Below the pieces are notes generated by a model that did no database searches, had not been told where the DNA came from, and saw nothing but the letters and a program-made list of their open reading frames with translations. This document shows positions 36,646 through 42,600 of a DNA stretch of 64,000 nucleotides, in pieces (within the stretch, counting starts at the first letter, position 1; each line of letters opens with the position of its first letter). The stretch is from Candidula unifasciata (Eukaryota > Mollusca > Gastropoda > Stylommatophora > Geomitridae): NCBI GenBank assembly GCA_905116865.2, contig CAJHNH020002077.1, positions 1 to 64,000 on the forward strand, given 5' to 3'. The translations under genes were made by a program, and so were the position numbers.

Positions 36646-39600
36646 AGAGCTAGGCAGCTCTTTCACAGTTATAGCAGTGCAGGCACCTCAAGGGGTAGGT
36701 AGATTATTTCACAGTTATAGCAGTGCAGGCAGCTCGAAGGGTAGGTAGATTATTTCCATCTGTGAGAGAGGGAGAGAGCTTTTCAGCTCTTTCACAGTGA
36801 TAGCAGTGCAGGCACCTCGATGGATAAGTAGATTATTTCACAGTTATAACAGTGCAGGCAGTTCGATAGGTAACATATTTTAGTTACAGCAGTGCAGGAC
36901 AGCTGGATAGGTAAGTAACATATTTTAGTTATAGAAGTGCAGGCAGCTTGATAGGTAAGTAACATATTTTAGTTATAGAAGTGCAGGCAGCTCGATAGGT
37001 AAGTAACATATTTTAGTTATAGCAGTGCAGACAGCTTGATGGGTAGATGTGTACCTAGATTTTTTCACAGTTATAGCAGTGCACCATTTTGTTTGGAGGG
37101 TCTGTCACAGTGCTCTCTGTCTCTCTCTCTCTCTCTGATTGTCACTGTCTCTTTATATCTCTGTCTCCCTCTCTATATATGTCTGCCTTTCTCTGTATTT
37201 CTGTCTCCCTCTCTATCTCTGTCTGCCTCTCTCTGTATACCTGTCTCTCTGTATCTCTGTCTCTCTCTATCTCTGTCTGCCTCTCTCTGTATACCTGTCT
37301 CTCTGTATATCTGTCTCTCTATATCTCTCTGCCTCTCTCTGTATACCTGTCTCTCTGTATATCTCTGTCTACCTCTCTGTATATCTCTGTCTGCCTCTCT
37401 CTAAATCTCAGTCTGTATGTATATCTCTATCTGCCTCTCTATGTATATCTCAGTCTCTGTATATCTCTGCCTCTCTCTGTATATCTCTATCTGCCTCTCT
37501 CTGTATATCTCTATCTGCCTCTCTCTGTATATCTCTTGTCTGCCTCTCTCTGTTTATCTCTGCCTCTGTCTGTATATCTCTGTCTGTCTCTATCTGTATA
37601 TCTCTGTCTGCCTCTCTCTGTATATCTGTTGTCTGCCTCTCTCTGTATATCTCTGTCTGCCTCTCTCTGTATATCTCTGTCTGCCTCTCTCTGTATATCT
37701 CTGTCTGCCTCTCTCTGTATATCTCTTGTCTGCCTCTCTCTCTCTGTATATCTCTGTCTGCCTCTCTCTGTATATCTCTGTCTGCCTCTCTCTGTATATC
37801 TCTGTCTGCCTCTCTCTGTATATCTCGTCTGCCTCTCTCTCTCTGTATATCTCTGTCTGCCTCTCTCTGTATATCTCTGTCTGCCTCTCTCTCTCTCTGT
37901 ATATCTCTATCTGCCTCTCTCTGTATATCTCTTGTCTGCCTCTCTCTGTATATCTCTATCTACCTCTCTCTGTATATCTCTGTCTGCCTCTCTCTCTCTC
38001 TGTAAATCTCTGTCTGCCTCTCTCTGTATATCTCTTGTCTGCCTCTCTCTGTATATCTCTATCTGCCTCTCTCTGTATATCTCTGTCTGCCTCCTCTCTC
38101 TGTATATCTCTTGTCTGCCTCTCTCTGTATATCTCTGTCTGCCTCTCTCTCTCTCTCTCTGTATATCTCTGTCTGCCTCCTCTCTCTCTGTATATCTCTG
38201 TCTGCCTTCTCTCTCTGTATATCTCTTGTCTGCCTCTCTCTGTATATCTCTGTCTGCCTCCTCTCTCTCTGTATATCTCTGTCTGCCTCCTCTCTCTGTA
38301 TATCCCTGTCTGCCTCTCTCTCTCTCTCTGTATATCTCTGTCTGCCTCCTCTCTCTCTGTATATCTCTGTCTGCCTCTCTCTCTCTCTGTATATCCCTGT
38401 CTGCCTCTCTCTATTAATCTCTGTCTGCTCTCTCTCTCTGTATATCTTAGTCTCTCTGTATATCTCTGTCTCTCTCTGTATATCTGTCTCTCTGTAAATC
38501 TCAGTCTGCCTCTCTCTGTATATCTCTGTATATCTCAGTCTGCCTCTCTCTGTATATCTCAGTCTGCCTCTCTCTGTATATCTCAGTCTGCCTCTCTCTG
38601 TATATCTCAGTCTGCCTCTCTCTGTATATCTCAGTCTGCCTCTCTCTGTATATCTCAGTCTGCCTCTCTCTGTATATCTCAGTCTGCCTCTCTCTGTATA
38701 TCTCAGTCTGCCTCTCTGTATATCTCAGTCTGCCTCTCTGTATATCTCAGTCTGCCTCTCTGTATATCTCAGTCTGCCTCTCTGTATATCTCAGTCTGCC
38801 TCTCTGTATATCTCAGTCTGCCTCTCTCTGTATATCTCAGTCTGCCTCTCTGTATATCTCAGTCTGCCTCTCTGTATATCTCAGTCTGCCTCTCTCTGTA
38901 TATCTCAGTCTGCCTCTATCTGTATATCTCAGTCTGCCTCTCTGTATATCTCAGTCTGCCTCTCTGTATATCTCAGTCTGCCTCTCTGTATATCTCAGTC
39001 TGCCTCTCTCTGTATATCTCAGTCTGCCTCTCTCTGTATATCTCAGTCTGCCTCTATCTGTATATATCTGTCTGTGTGTATATCTCTGCCTCCCTCTGTA
39101 TATCTCAGTCTGTATATCTCTGTCTCTCTCTGTTTATCTCTGCTTCTCTCTGTATATCTCAGTCTGTATATCTCTGTCTGCCTCCCTCTACATCTCAGTC
39201 TGCCTCTCTCTGTATATCTCTGTCTGTATATCTCTGTCTGTATATCTCTGTCTGTATATCTCTGTCTGTATATCTCTGTCTGTATATCTCTGTCTGTATA
39301 TCTCTGTCTGCCTCCCTGTATATCTCAGTCTGCCTCCCTCTGTATATCTCTGTCTGTATGTATATCTCTGTCTGTATGTATATCTCTGTCTGCCTCTCTC
39401 TGTATATCTCAGTCTGTATATCTCAGTCTCTCTGTGTATCTCTGTCTGCCTCTCTCTGTATCTCTGTGTCTCTGTCTGCCTCTCCTTATTTATCTGTCTG
39501 TCTCTGTGTATCTCAGTCTTTCTACCTAACTATAAATCTCTGCCTTACTATAAATCTCTGCCTAACTGCCTCTCTCTCTCTGTAAGTGATGTTACTAGAC

Positions 39601-42600
39601 AGATGTGTGGGTAGTGCTTAATGGTAAAGATGGAAGTTGCTGATGGTTGGTCAACTTTTTTTTTCTGTCTTATTTAAAAAAAAAAAAAATTTTCATTATA
39701 TTGCACTGTACAATTTTTGGGGAATAAATAAGAGTTGAATAAAGATCAATAATGAAGCCATGATAAACTGAGATTGAACCTTTGTCTTCCTGCAGTTTCG
39801 TGCCAATGTGCGGCCGTTGTTCCAGTCATCCCCAGCCTCCAGGCTTCTCTATGACATCTTCACGTTTGTGGCCACCCAGCTGAGCATATCCTTCCTGGTT
39901 CTGTCCTTTGTGGTACTCAAGTGGGAGCCCACAGTCCGTTTCCACAGGTGACTGCCCACTGCTAGTGCTAGCCATCTTGTCTGTTGTTACTGGCAATATC
40001 ACTTGTCTGTTCTCATTGTCACTGTGTGTGTGTGTGTGTGGCTTCCTGGATCTTCAGTTAGGTAACTGCCCACTGCTAGTGCTAGCCATCTTGTCTGTTG
40101 TTACTGGCAATATCACTTGTCTGTTCTCATTGTCACTGTGTGTGTGTGTGTGTGTGTCTTCCTGGATCTTTGTTTAGGTAACTGCCCACTGCTAGTGCTA
40201 GCCATCTTGTCTGTTGTTACTGGCAATATCACTTGTCTGTTCTCATTGTCACTGTGTGTGTGTGTGTCTTCCTGGATCTTCGTTTAGGTAACTGCCCACT
40301 GCTAGTGCTAGCCATCTTGGTTTTATTGTTACTACAATATTGCTATATTTTATAGACCAGTCAACATCATACTGACTGCCTTTACTTTCCAGGACTTTAC
40401 CTGGTACCCAGTTAAGGCTGGGTCAACTTATGTTTTTTAAAAGTCCGACCCCATTTGGATTTGAACCCACAACCTTCAGATCCGCAGGCGAGCATCTAGC
40501 GGCGACACCATATTGGCAGCTTCTGCTTGAAAGACTAGCTTCTATCAATAGTTCTTTGACATTGAATTCTCTCTATAATTGTTACAACAATTTATTGTAG
40601 TGTTCATAACCTCATCTCTGACAATTAACACAATACTTCTGCCATATCTGGTTTTATTGAACCAGTTTCCTCACACCACTCATAGATGGTGTCATAGTCA
40701 TAGATGGTGTCTGTCATAGGTGTGTGGTATGTATATTGTAGTCATAGGTGTTTATCTATATTGTAACAATAGGTATGCGTATGCTGTGTCTATATTGTAG
40801 TTATAGGTGTGTGGTATGTCTTTATTGTAGACATCAGGAGGGGGGGGGGGGGTATTTCTATATTGTTGTCATAGGCATATGTGCATGGTATGTCTGTCTG
40901 TATTGCAGTCATAGATGTGTGTGGTATGTCTATATTGTAGTAATATGTTTGTGTGGTGTCTGTATGATAGTCATAGATGTGTATGTGGTATGCCTGTACT
41001 GTAGTCATAGGTGTGTGTGTGGTATGTCTATATTGTAGTAATAGGTGTGTGTTTGTGGTATGTCTGTATGATAGTCATAGATGTGTGTGTGGTATGTCTT
41101 TAATGTAGTCAAGGTGTGTGTGTGTATGGTATGTCTTTATTGTAGTCATAGGTGTGTGTGGTATGTCTTTAATGTAGTCAAGGTGTGTGTGTGTGTGTGG
41201 TATGTCTTTATTGTAGTCATAGGTGTGTGTGTGTGTGTGTGAGTGCGTCAGTATGTGTGTGTGGGCGGGGTATGTTTATATGTAGTCGTGTGTGTGTGTT
41301 TGTAGTATGTTTATATTGTAGTCATCATAGGTGCATGTGTATGTGTGTGGTATTTCCATATGATAGTCATAGATGTACGGAGTACAGAGGGGAGTGAAGC
41401 AGGAATGTTTACTTGCTCCTGCGCTCATTGGAAATTCTATTCACTTTTTATGGAACATGCCTTTCGAGTCCAAGAGAGTTGTATATTCATCTATTCTTGA
41501 TCTGACGGCAGCCTTTACAAAACTGGCAGGTGGGTCTTCCTAGTCACACTCTCCATCACCATGGGCTCTGAGTACCATGCCTGCCCATACGGCAGTATAA
41601 CACTATCTTTTGGAAAGACGAAAAGGTGTTGATCATCAGTCATAGGTGTGTGTGGTTTATCTATATTGTAGTCATAGCTGTGTGTACAGGGTGTCTATAT
41701 TGTAGTCATAGCTGTGTGTACAGCGTGTCTATATTGTAGTCATAGCTGTGTGTACAGGGTGTCTATATTGTAGTCATAGCTGTGTGTACAGGGTGTCTAT
41801 ATTGTAGTCATAGCTGTGTGTACAGCGTGTCTATATTGTAGTCATAGCTGTGTGTACAGCGTGTCTATATTGTAGTCATAGCTGTGTGTACAGCGTGTCT
41901 ATATTGTAGTCATAGCTGTGTGTACAGCGTGTCTATATTGTAGTCATAGCTGTGTGTACAGGGTGTCTATATTGTAGTCATAGCTGTGTGTACAGGGTGT
42001 CTATATTGTAGTCATAGCTGTGTGTACAGGGTCTCTATATTGTAGTCATAGCTGTGTGTACAGGGTGTCTATATTGTAGTCATAGCTGTGTGTACAGGGT
42101 GTCTATATTGTAGTCATAGCTGTGTGTACAGCGTGTCTATATTGTAGTCATAGCTGTGTGTACAGGGTGTCTATATTGTAGTCATAGCTGTGTGTACAGG
42201 GTGTCTATATTGTAGTCATAGCTGTGTGTACAGGGTGTCTATATTGTAGTCATAGCTGTGTGTACAGCGTGTCTATATTGTAGTCATAGCTGTGTGTACA
42301 GCGTGTCTATATTGTAGTCATAAGTGTGTCTGGTATCATAATTGTATGTGGTTTATCTATATTGTAGTCATAGCTGTGTGATATGTCTGTGTCTTCTAGC
42401 TGGGCCTCTTTCTATTTGCAGCTCTTTCTACTGGTGTCTACACGTGATCACAGCTGTCATATTGATTGTCTTACCCTCAAAAAAGTCTCCACGAGCACCT
42501 CTTAAACAGGAGGAGAATCATCACAACAAGCATCAAGATCAACAAAACCATCATCAGAAACATCACCTGTCAGAGAAACAGAGCCGAGAACAACAGCAGG

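Noticed and set aside
37417..39585. 722-codon open frame
   Set aside because: Lies entirely in a pyrimidine-rich minisatellite, with a Leu/Ser/Tyr/Ile repeat in several frames at once and no domain.
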